Shown here: one piece after another, positions 36,601 through 47,130 of the stretch
Layout: each line of letters opens with the position of its first letter
Position numbering within the stretch: position 1 is the stretch's first letter
Source of the DNA: Sphagnum compactum
Lineage: Eukaryota; Bryophyta; Sphagnopsida; Sphagnales
Reading direction: 5' to 3'
DNA: 64,000 bases
Assembly: GCA_965153455.1 (NCBI GenBank)
Contig: OZ234502.1
Location: forward strand, 8,277,495-8,341,494
Position numbers and translations under genes: made by a program
The notes under the pieces: model-generated
What the model was told of the DNA's origin: nothing
Seen by the model: only the letters and a program-made list of their open reading frames with translations
Databases searched by the model: none

Positions 36601-38633
36601 CACCTCCAAAACATGGTTTGCAATGTTGACATGTTTTATGGAGGACAATATGTTAGCATCTTGTGCGCCCCACTTTTGACCGTCTATTACGTCAAATAGC
36701 ATATAAGATACCATTTCAACCACAACATCCAATTATTTTAATCCATGGGGTTATCCACGTGTATCAGTTATTGAAAGGGATTTTGTTCCTAAGGGGGTTA
36801 AACAATTTAGCCACTCATCACAAGATCTAGAACTTGAGTACAAGAAGTGTTCGATGTTGTTGATTTAGGAATAACCAATATTAGTGGTACCGATTGAAAA
36901 GAGAAAGGGGGAGTGACATGGGCAATTCTAGAAGGAACTTGAGGACATCTTGCAAGATTTAAAAGAACTGTTAAGGAGTCAAGTGAGTTTTTGGAAAAGT
37001 TGACGGATTTGCCACCGTAATTCTATGGAGGCACATTGTCGGCTCGGTTGCGTAAAATGGTCTTCCAATTGACCTGAACCCCAAACACCAATTGTGTATA
37101 AATCGTCCATGCCACATTCAAAGGCACTTGGTTTTTACAAAAAAATTGGCTCCTCATCATGGCCATGTGCACCTCAAACATGCATGCCTTCATATGTTCA
37201 TCTAAAAAACTTGTATATTAGGTGTAATTATTTTTCATGTGGGTTTCATGCCTAGAATGTGGCTGTTTCTTGTCAATGTGGCACCACCATACATATTGCG
37301 AACATAATGTGTATGACCAAGGTTGGGGGAAGTTTTTCGATCCGACAGTTGCTATGACAGTTAGGTCTTCAAGTGTTTCAAACTTGCCTCATGTTATCTT
37401 CCTTTCACACCATGGCCCATGATCACCATTCTCCTTTAATCCATATCGACCGCCATTGTACCCACCATCCACTAATAAGTAGGTAATTTAAACATTAATT
37501 AGGGTTAAACACAAATTAGGGTTAAAGGTCAGGTAAATTAAAGTTAAGTTTTTAAAAAATGTATGAATTGGTTTGGGGGTCCTTCAAGAGGCTTAGCCTT
37601 GAAATCTAACACAATTGTTTTCACAATTTGTGTCATGAACTTAAAAGCCTTCCAAAGGACTCCCACTTTCTTCCAAGTGGATGGCATTGATTGTTTAGAA
37701 CAAACAAAGTCCTCACATGTAGGGAAGAAAGTACTTGAAATGACAAAAATGTGGGTATTATAGTGATTTCACACATGCCTACAGCCCCAGGACTAGGCCC
37801 AAGCCTATTTCAATTGTTTTTGGACGCCATGGAATGCATAATGTAGACCTTGGGTCTAGTCCAACGGCCCACATTCCCTTGTAATCAAAATTTCCAATCG
37901 TCATCTGACAACCTATAGGTATCATGAACTCAAAGTTGTTGGATGGAGACTGAAAAGCAGTGCGATCGCCACTAGACGATTGAGTCAATGGCTGATCAAA
38001 ACCAACCGGAACAGGCACATAGTGACCAAAATTTTGCTCACCAACTAAACAATCTTTAGTTGGTGAATGAAGACTTTCGATTATCTGTAGACATGAGGAA
38101 TGATGATTGATTTTTTTGGGTCAATAACTATCTACACAACTTGATGGTGACCAAAAAAATTCAATCAGCAACTATTAGCTGAATTTCACAAGAAAAACTT
38201 AAAAAGGAAAAATCCTCTTCCTTTGTTAGAAAGAAGAGCAATTGATTGCCGTGCTACGAACATAAGAGCACACTCACAATTGAAGAAATACATGATGATG
38301 TCGGTTAGATACCATTAAGGTAGATATTAACATTCATTCTCATCCAATGCATTATTAACAATTGGAATTGGAGTAGATACCAGCCCATGGACAAAACGGT
38401 TGGTAAATGAGAACACACCCACTTTTGTTGCACACCAATATAGACACCAATCATATTGTCTACCATCCTCAAAATAGCAACATTATCTATATTGCACATT
38501 TAGTAATATGTAGAAATTACATGATTGATCTGGGCAAGAGCTATTTTCCTTTTGAGATTTTGGCTAAATTTAGTTATTTCTCTCCTAAATTCTCCTGTTT
38601 AAAATAATATTTTGTACATATATCGTTTTACAT
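33671..38633. other. Unassigned TE-like DNA
   Basis: There is no intact gene. At about 34590-34750 a GAT repeat encodes an Asp-rich stretch like the acidic tail of a transposase, perhaps part of the hAT element. Minus-strand frames at 35246-35647 (133 codons, with WFYQMFWGWYNLRTNKFEYD) and 36031-36264 (77 codons, with SHHERNFKKTRTSWRKIFEM) look protein-like but match no family I know. GGTGACCAAAA-type blocks recur at 32.3-32.5 and 38.0-38.2 kb. Confidence 0.35.
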
Positions 38634-41600
38634 TTAACATTTTCTAAACGTTTCATACAAATTGATGATCAAAGTGTTTTTTCTGAGAATCAACCTCAAT
38701 AAACGTAGAAAAAAGAAAACAATCACTACAATGCAAGCTAGTGCACCGGCCAATGTGGTGTACAACGTTAGCGCTTTGTGCTGTCGATGTACCACAGCAA
38801 GTGAGGAAGCTGCAAAAGAAATAAGCACACTAATAATGGACGTTAGAAGCATCGCTATGGCGACTGATATGGTCGTTCGACTGCGTCGTAATTCCTCACG
38901 CACACCGAATAGGAGACCATCTTGGGTAATAGGAAGAGATGGCACAATTGCCAACATGATGGATGCAATGGCCAAATAGAATGACAAACTATTGCTCACT
39001 ACAAAAACCCTAATCATAATCTGTGTTTCTTCAACTCCAAGATCTATTGTTGTTGGACCAGAAGGCATGCTTACATAACCAAGAGGCGGTTGCAACGGAC
39101 CGACAAAAGAAGCAGTTGCTACAAGGGCCGCTACACGGCAATCCCAGTTCCAGCAGTATTTAATTCCTTTCTAATGTTGTCGGTTTCTTTTGCAACCCTT
39201 TCATACCACCATAATCGTGCTTCGGGCGTTGCCGTGGCCCCTGGATCGGCCCAATTTCCCAGTTTATTTTTTGCCCATATATTAGCACCGGCTTGCAACA
39301 GTAAGTTGATACATCCTTGTCTTTCGATATCGACGGCATACCGTTTTGGACTGTTCCATATTTTATGCTTATCTTTAGCTTCAAGCTCTTTTTCGCTGCT
39401 CATAAGCGATGCTGGACTTATAATATCGCTGAGCTCCAAAATTACATTTGGAGGTTCTCCATGTACTGCAAAATGTAGTGGTGGAGGGTATTCCTCAGGG
39501 TCCGTCTCCGAATCACCTTTGTATGGAGAGTTCAATTGGTCAACAAACTCCTTGCTTAAAAAGAGTTGAAGAATTTCAATATCCCCAGATGAAGCAGCAA
39601 GGTGCAAACAATAATTCTTCTTGGAGGGGTAGAGCTCCTCATATCCCTACAAGGAAAATGTATGCAATATATTGAAATTTACACCATTCATAAACAAGAT
39701 CAAAGTATTTTTCAAAGCTATATTGAATAAATATTATTAAACTTCCAACTATTAACTATCTTCTAAAATGTTTTTAATTGTTTTCCCCCTTTTCCGCTTA
39801 TTCAAGTTGCAGTGCTTTCTTTCGGCAAGATTGCAATATTTTCGACTTAAGAATAGGGGATAAGATAGGTGAAATATACCACCACTTGTCTCATTCTCCG
39901 TGCAAGTTTCACTCGAGCCATAATGATCGCGAAATCTAGCGGACGCCATTTCTTGCGAGAATGAGAGCTGAATGAGATGTCTATTCCCATCCAAAGACGC
40001 ATTTGATCTAACTTCCAATTGCTCTCCAATAAATGACGTGCACAATCATCACAATCATGTATCACTGCTAAATGAAGGGCAGTAACATCCTTGAAATGTG
40101 CCATCTTACATGTTTTGCAAGGAACTACTTTTCCACTTTCAACAAGAATTTTCACTGCCCAACAAGAATGGTGGGCCACAGCCCAATGTAATACTATCCT
40201 TCCAGCACTATCGGTTTCTTCCACACACTCATGCGGCAGGATTTCTAACAATTTTCGAAACTGCTCTTCCACCCACGTTTTATTTTCTTTAGCTATTGCA
40301 TATTTGTAAGCAACAAAAACTTGTAAGATTGTTCTACCCCGGGCATCCCTTTGTTTGAATAGTCTGTGTATAAGGTTTTTGCCTTTTAAATCCTCCAATA
40401 TTGTATATATGAAAGTAGAAATCTCAGATAATTGATCCCTTACAGAGGGATCACTCTCATCTTTCAGTGCAAATTTCTTGGATACCAGATTTCGCAATCC
40501 ACTACAGGCCATGTGAGCTAACAATTCACTCCGGACATCAAAGTTGAAATTCACATCATCCCTGTCCATCTGGAATCGCTCCTTGTGTGGGTTCATAACT
40601 AATCGTAAGCTCGAGATTTCCGCTTCTTTCTCCTGACTGAGGGGGGCTCCCTAGGATGTGTTGATATATAATCATCAGAAGACCGTTCGGATGAACCCGC
40701 ATCCATAATACACCATATATATAGTGCAGAAGCACCCCCCATACTATCATCTCTCGCCTCTTCCCACAACATCTCAAATATAGAAGAATCTTGACTATGA
40801 AGCATATGCACCAATTCCGTACATCCCTGCATGATTGCTACATGCAACACACTTCGACCGCCCGCACCGACTTCTAGCGGTAGATGAGGATAATTGACCA
40901 ATAATTCCATAAGCGTCTTGCAATCATTCCTCTGTATTGCAGTATACCATTTAGTACCTGAAGAAGCACTGTAAAGGGAACTTAGTGGCGAATTTTCCGA
41001 AATGTGATGATACTGTGTCAACCTGCGACGACTTGAATCCTCATCGTCGGATTGTTTTTTGCTGATGTTGTCAGTATTAATTTTAGTGAAAGAAGCCACC
41101 CATACGAAAAGTTAGTTTATATTAACGAAACCTTGTAAAGGCACGTCAAGGGCCAAAAGATTCAAACATGGATGATATTGGAATGTCACCGAGAGTTTTA
41201 AGTTATAGAAACAAACTTTTTCTCTCGCCTGAGATTTTCAGCTATAGTGTGAATTAATGTAAATTAAAAAAAGAGTATTCAAGTGAGCAATATTTTCCTT
41301 GGGCAATATGTATGGAGCTAAAGAGTTAGACATAAAGACTTAACGGCAGTATATATATTGAGCCAAAAATGAAATAGCAGTGGTATAGAAATGCCATACC
41401 TTGTCGACGTTGATGAACTCGACAAGGTATAACTTGAAAACCTGGGCTCCTGCATTTGAACAAGGCATAAAGTTATGGACATAGATAGTATCGTACTTGA
41501 ACGTAATGTTTGTTTATTTCTGCATCTTTATATTTATATAAGCAGGGAACGAGGGAACTGAACATATGGAAGAAATGAGAGTAGTAGATAATTATTGGCA

Positions 41601-43745
41601 TCCATTCCCTCTTATGAGAGTGCCCTGGTGCGGTAACTGAAACATATAACAAACTTATCAAGCCTGAAACATCTACTTGATACTACATGTTCAAGGGCTG
41701 CCAGAAAAAATAGTCCTACCTAGGCGGCCCCAGGGGATAGAACTGTTTTAAATTCCATCCCCAAATTCCATCTCCAAAGTTGGAGGTAGTACAAACTAGG
41801 AATGCTAGACAGATTTGAAGGATATTGCACAAGCCTTATTTGAAGTACCATGAAAATAGATGGAACAAGTTCCCCGACAGATGCATACTTATGCAGAGCT
41901 TGACTTGCAATCGTTTCAGAAGCCTCTACTTGTTTCTATTCATGAAATCTCAAGATTTGAGAATATATAGCAATGTTTTCTTAGGAAATTATGGTTGGGA
42001 AAGGATGTGCACAATCTGTTTGTGCGAAATTGCGAACACTAGTACATAGTCAGTTCCACAGTTCACGAAATCAACCGATTACTTTAGTCACGACTAATGT
42101 TACTCCTTATTATAAGCACAAAATCCAAAAGAGCATGCCTCTAACGCCCACTCCAGATGAACTTCCGAGGCCTGAAGAAAAACAAAACTAGTTGAGACGA
42201 CCCCGAGAGAAGGTGCAGAAACAAACCGAGACTTCGGGTTCTTCACATCGTTCAATTTCATCACTTGCTGGAGAACCCGACTTTACCACCGATTCGTCAG
42301 ATGTCAAATCTTCTGGGCCCAGCTCGCTCGTGTTACTACCTTCTCCAAACTGCAGTTCTGTGTCCGCAGTTAGCATCTCATCCGACCTGTAATACAATAA
42401 TTACACTTCAAACCAAAGGAAACCACGCATGGTTTGCCGTGCATCATTAGGAGAATGAAAATGTTGTAGTCTTCAAAACAGTCTAGAGATGAGTCGGATC
42501 CCTAGAGTTAGCACTGGGCCCAGCAATTTGAAATCACCATAGTGATCTTGGTTACGTAATTTTGATAAATTTGTAGGTTGTGAAGGAAAGAATTTTAGTT
42601 TTAGACAGAGAGTTTGAAAATGGCATAATTGTGTAAGAATGCAAAATAGATTGAATTTCATTGTTGTATAATTATGCGACATATATTCGTTGAATGCTAA
42701 GAAGATGTGTACCCGTTTGGATTCTGAGTTGCCGCATCACCTGATGGTCCTTTTGAATGCACCCGGCCCATTTGCTCGGACTTCAGATCGCAGTCAAGTG
42801 CTGCAACTAAACTTTAGCAACAGATTCATCCGATAGAAGCGTCAGTACATAAGAGTCCACCGTGACAACTATATGGCCCTTTGTAGGATCAATACAATCA
42901 TGCTTCCAACTACTGGCAAGGCAGACTTTTAACCAGCTCAACCGAAATCCTAACTTACAGTTCATAAACTGGCATATGACGTAATAGGGGGAAAAAAAAA
43001 CAAATATGAGCTAAGTTTTCCTTTTAAAATATGGATAGATATCAAGACATCAAAGGGCTTCACTAAATGGAAAAAGCATTGGTATAAAAATGGGTACCTC
43101 ATTTCAGATGTTGAGATCCACTCATGACCTGCATGGGAACATAGCATACGGTCTGTAAAACCAGTAGATGAACATACGAGAAGGGAAATCGGGCATAGAG
43201 CATATGCCAGAAGGTTGGCCTCCACATTTCTGAGAAATAGCTCGAACCACCAAAACATCTCTCGATATACTATTAAAACCTGAGACATCTTAAGACATGA
43301 ATAACTCAACCTGCTCAAAATCATGACAACTCCGAAACTATATAAAGCAATGAGCATCGCTTGCCTCTGGGATATATGGTTGGAACATTATAGAACAACA
43401 GAGAACACCCCAAAACAGGATGCATAAAAGCCACTCTTCCGACACTAACTTCTGTTAGTACTATTGTGTGTACATAATACATACTTCTTCCATTAAACGT
43501 AGACCCCAAACCTGCATCTTAATCACTCTCCGAGGAAACGAACTGAAGTGAACCCGGGAAAAGGAGTAGAAACAAACCGGTACAGATTGTCCAACTCTCA
43601 AACCTTCTTGGCCGGTCTCACCGGAATGTTCAATTTCAGTCATCTCCGACTTCACGATCACTAGTTCGCCCCCAACTCCCGAACCTTCTTGGGCCATCTG
43701 GCTGGTCGTTTCAGAAAATAGAACAATTTCAGGGATCGTCGACGT
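38634..43745 (-). pseudogene. Ankyrin-PGG (ACD6-like) gene, copy A, disrupted
   Basis: The ancestral product would be a membrane protein with cytosolic ankyrin repeats and a C-terminal PGG-type four-helix region, a family linked in other plants to defence and cell-death signalling. Exons on the minus strand are 43745-43578, 42376-42227, about 41060-39880 and 39646-38634. All joins are phase 0, with donors GTTTGT, GTTTGT and GTATAT and acceptor TTGTAG for the last exon. Ankyrin motifs include GGRSVLHVAIMQGCTELVHM, AGRIVLHWAVAHHSCWAVKI and NYCLHLAASSGDIEILQLFL. The PGG region has VGPLQPPLGYVSMPSG and SNSLSFYLAIASIMLAIVPS. Breaks: the start codon corresponding to copy B's ATG is ACG (43745-43743); a C6 run at about 40641-40646 shifts frame between THPREPP and QEKEAEISSL; and one G is missing at about 39133, giving TAG at 39131-39133 just before the first membrane helix. 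Assembly error in the C6 run is possible, but three defects together point to a pseudogene. The third exon's start is uncertain. Confidence 0.8.
42962..43357 (-). other. ORF inside intron 1 of copy A, shared with copy B
   Basis: A frame of 131 codons starting MLIALYSFGVVMIL lies in the first intron. The same frame is kept in copy B (59419-59724), with differences that include an insertion. Intron 1 as a whole is very similar between copies, so the shared frame may simply reflect recent common origin. No family is recognised. Confidence 0.3.
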
Positions 43746-43920
43746 CTTCACCAGTAGGCCAACTCTGAACCCTTCTAGACCCTCTCAAAGCAAGCTTGAG
43801 AATCTGGTGACGGTCCTTGACGTGAACAGAACGACAGTAGGAGGAGAGGGAAGGCTCTGGGCAGAAGATGCAAGTAAGGCAAGCAAACTGTGAACGCCGG
43901 GTGGAAAGAGGCAGGCCAGA

Positions 43921-43929
43921 TTATTATAG
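43921..43929 (-). promoter_or_regulatory. TATA box of ankyrin-PGG copy A
   Basis: TATAATAAT on the minus strand lies about 180 bp upstream of the position of the lost start codon. The same box at the same distance is present in copy B (58788-58795). Confidence 0.6.
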
Positions 43930-43954
43930 GAAAAAAAAAATGGCATATTCTGTC

Positions 43955-44006
43955 GTGTGTGCTCAATTGTGTTACCTAGGCAATGGCAACACAATTGAGC
44001 ACACAC
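43955..44006. promoter_or_regulatory. Perfect 19-bp palindrome upstream of copy A TATA box
   Basis: GTGTGTGCTCAATTGTGTT (43955-43973) and its exact reverse complement (43988-44006) are separated by a 14-bp loop containing CCTAGG. It sits about 26 bp upstream of the TATA box. Copy B keeps the left arm and loop core, with a few changes in the other arm. Confidence 0.75.
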
Positions 44007-44519
44007 TGTGAAGAAGCCCACACTTCTTTGTCAGATAATTCACTGAATTGGTGGGTATAATTCTTCCTGCATTTCAGGCTTTCTATGTTATTTCAATTAT
44101 TTAAACTAATTTGAACCCCGTGCCTAATGCACAGGTGTGTTATTTCAACAATGTTTGGTTCATGTTTTAGTTTTCTTTAAAAACTTTTATGTTTTGTATT
44201 TTTATTTTTATGTGTTTTTTGTTTTTATTATTATTTTGTATAATAAAAATAAAGTGTTTCTAGTTTGAACCCCGTGCCAAATGCACAGGTGTGTAAATAA
44301 ATCAACATTAAATAAAACTGATGTTTCTTGGGGGTAGAACAGGCACAATTCCATGATGAAAATTCATCATGCCCAGAGATATATTTTCAAAATTATTTTG
44401 CAAATTTTACTGGAGTATGATATCTCTGGGGGGCAAATTAAGAACAAACCGGAGTGGTCTGAATCGATAAATTACATCGTGTAATGAACCATTATTCTGC
44501 CCTGATCATTGTCCTCAAA
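44007..44519. other. Upstream flank of copy A and intergenic DNA
   Basis: Homology to the copy B flank runs to about 44095. Beyond this a segment around TTTGAACCCCGTGCC occurs twice (44110 and 44262), each followed by AATGCACAGGTGTGT. No gene. Confidence 0.5.
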
Positions 44520-44885
44520 CCTGTGAATGTTGAGATTGAACATTCTGGATAGGTTGGTTACACACTGGAATGGGTTTAATTCCCTCCCCCATTCAACATT
44601 TTGGATATGTTGGTTACATTACTGGAATGGGTTTGGTTCCCTCCCCCCATTGAACATTCTGGATAAGTTGGTTACATTACTAGAATGGGTTTGGTTCTGT
44701 CCCTCGTTGAACATTCTGAATAAGTTGATTACGCAGTCGAATGAGTTTGGTTCCCTGCCCCATTGAACATTCCTGATACATTGGTTACGTACTAGGATAC
44801 GTTGGTTACGTATTGGAATGGGTTTGGTTCCCTCCTCCCATTGAACATTCTGGACAGGTTGGTTATGCATTGGAATGGGTTGGGT
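44520..44885. repeat. Minisatellite, about 60-bp units, about six copies
   Basis: Units contain GAACATTCTGGATA.GTTGGTTAC and GAATGGGTTTGGTTCCCTCC with small length changes. Frames on both strands (NILDKLVTLLEW type) come from the repeat. Confidence 0.9.
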
Positions 44886-45348
44886 TCCAACTGAACTGAG
44901 TCAACTAAAGCAGGGGGCTTTAAAGCCAGTGAAAAAGTATGAGGAAAGAATAATGACATTGTAGAATAAACTTGTGAGTCATGGATTATAATATCACAAA
45001 TTGTTAAGCTTTAGTTCCATAGTTTTTTTTAGTATTAATTATTTGAATCCTGATATTTCAGCGTAGAAGACTTTTTTATTTAAATTGATGCAAAGCTTAA
45101 TTAGTTTTAGGACGCAGTAAACCTTTTTAAGTGCATTATTCTTTTATGTTGTAGAGAAGGGAAAGGGGATGTAGAATTAAATATGATTTATTGATATATT
45201 GGGAATACAAGCCCATAATTAACAATAACATTTTGCCATGACAATATTTAGTCTGTAGAATAATCTTTAGGCACGAATGATGTACTTGAAAGATTTCTAA
45301 GATAAAGTCCTAATACATCTTTATTTAGTCTTCACTTCTATCAGATGT

Positions 45349-45984
45349 TTAGATAGATTCAAAATCAAATTTAAGTATTAACATTTCCACCTGAGTGGCC
45401 TCAGATGAATTACAACTTAGTAAACAACTATAAGGGGACAGATCACAATTGCAAAAAAATCCAGAATGCGACGAATGGTGCGAGCTAGGTATTCGGCTCG
45501 ATGCTCCATGGAAAAGGGGGTTAATTGGGCCTCGTAGCCAATGATAATGGCCATCGCCGGGAACCCAAGTTCGACAATGAAGACGAACATCGTCGTCTTC
45601 ACATTGACACTCTTTAAACCTTTTTAGCGTGGTTCCTCGAGCAGGAACAAATTCTAAATAAACTGCTAAGGCATGTGGGTTAAAAGACAATCAACGATCC
45701 CATGTTGAACGATCGACTCAAGTGCGCACCACTCTTCTGGATGGTTCTTCTTCGCGCGACCGTTGAGAGACATTCACCTCAAATGGTACTTCGTCAAGCG
45801 CTGTTCTGTCAAGCGGTGCTTCTTTAAGCTCTTCCTTATCTACTGGTGTAAATAGAGGATTCGAGGGCGGAGCGACATCATCTGCCATGACTAAATTCTC
45901 ACCTACATCAACAAAAACTAAAAGAGTAGCAGAAACAATGTGGTACTTGCGTTCAGAAGGGGTTAAGGTTTTTTTATTTAACAA
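45349..45984 (-). pseudogene. Hypothetical gene fragment with hydrophobic C-terminus
   Basis: An upstream minus-strand frame (45984-45718) includes an ATG-led acidic segment MADDVAPPSNPLFTPVDKEE and ends in TGA. Reading resumes in the same frame as LAVYLEFVPARGTTLKRFKE. A +1 frame in the overlap, 45602-45417, carries two likely membrane segments (MFVFIVELGFPAMAIIIGYE and ILDFFAIVICPLIVVY) and ends in a stop. The pieces look like one protein broken by a stop and a frame slip, or exons without clear splice sites. The family is not recognised. Confidence 0.35.
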
Positions 45985-46738
45985 ATTAGGGTAGGTGTAA
46001 GGTATGGGAGTGATGACGGAACCTCATGAAAATTCGAACATCCTAGATCTAATGCATTCATCAAACCCTAATTTCAACGGTGGATCTAGAAATATGTGGG
46101 GGTTTTTGTGATGCAAATTTTAATTCCAATTTACTATGTACTACATAGTTAATTAGTGCATGGAAGAAAAAATAAGTAGGGGATATCAAAAGAATAAATG
46201 GTACGTGGGGATGTTACTTCAACCATTGAATTGATTTAGTCAAATAAGGACTCAAGGATATTTACTTGTTACTACTGATAAATTGTCCTAGTAGTTAGTT
46301 ACTTGAAATAATTAGGATGAAGAAGTAAGATGTGAGGGTCAACGGACGGAAAGGATAAGGATCAAACTCAAAAGATATCCAAGATAAGGGGAAGGATGAG
46401 TCCTCCAATCCCATTAGTCATGAGGATTGTCATCTTATTTGATTGGAGGATGGAATATTTTTAATGTTTCATTGGGCCCAAGAATTCTCATCCTAAAATC
46501 AATTGGAGGGCAAATCATTCTCAAAGGATGAAGAGGCTATTGATTGGAAGGAAGGATTTCGAAGCTTCCATTGGTCAAGGGGAACAAGCTCAAAGAAGGT
46601 CATGGAAGCTTACCAAGGGAGAAAGGAGTATCTTGTGTTGGGGGAAAGGGAAAGGAAGAGAATGAATGTGTGAGAAAAAAATTAGTTCTTATGTGTGGAA
46701 AGCTGTTGTTTATGGAAAGGATGTGTGCAAGAAATAAG

Positions 46739-47130
46739 CATGGAAGGATTTCCATGACAAAGCATCTAGAGTTTTGTTTCAAATAGTTGTTCCTCCCAAA
46801 TCCACCGTTGGATTTGTGTCAAACTTAAAATAGTTCTTGTTTAGGAGATTTAAAAGGTTCTCTACAAATTTTAGCATCATCAGGTTTGCTGTAAGGGAGC
46901 TACACTTGCCGGAAGTAGAGGGTGTTTGTACTGGAGTTCATGGAAGGATTTCCATGACAAAGCCTCTGGAGTTCTATTTTAAATAGTTGTTCCTCCCAAA
47001 TCCACCGTTGGATTTGTGTTAAACTTTAAAAAGTTCTTATTTAGGAGGTGTAAAAGGTTGTCTTTAAATTTCAGCATCATCATGTTTGCTGTAAGGGAGC
47101 TACATTTGTCGAAAGTAAACGGGGTTGAAT
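46739..47130. repeat. 200-bp tandem duplication
   Basis: CATGGAAGGATTTCCATGAC begins copies at 46739 and 46939. Both contain CCTCCCAAATCCACCGTTGG and GTAAGGGAGCTACA.TTG. Identity is high, so the duplication is fairly recent. No coding sequence was recognised. Confidence 0.9.

Noticed and set aside
38662-39569. Plus-strand frames of 105 and 159 codons
   Set aside because: They are exact antisense of the ankyrin-PGG copy A last exon, which carries the recognisable protein.
39960-40310. Plus-strand frames opposite copy A exon 3
   Set aside because: Antisense shadows of ankyrin repeat coding sequence.
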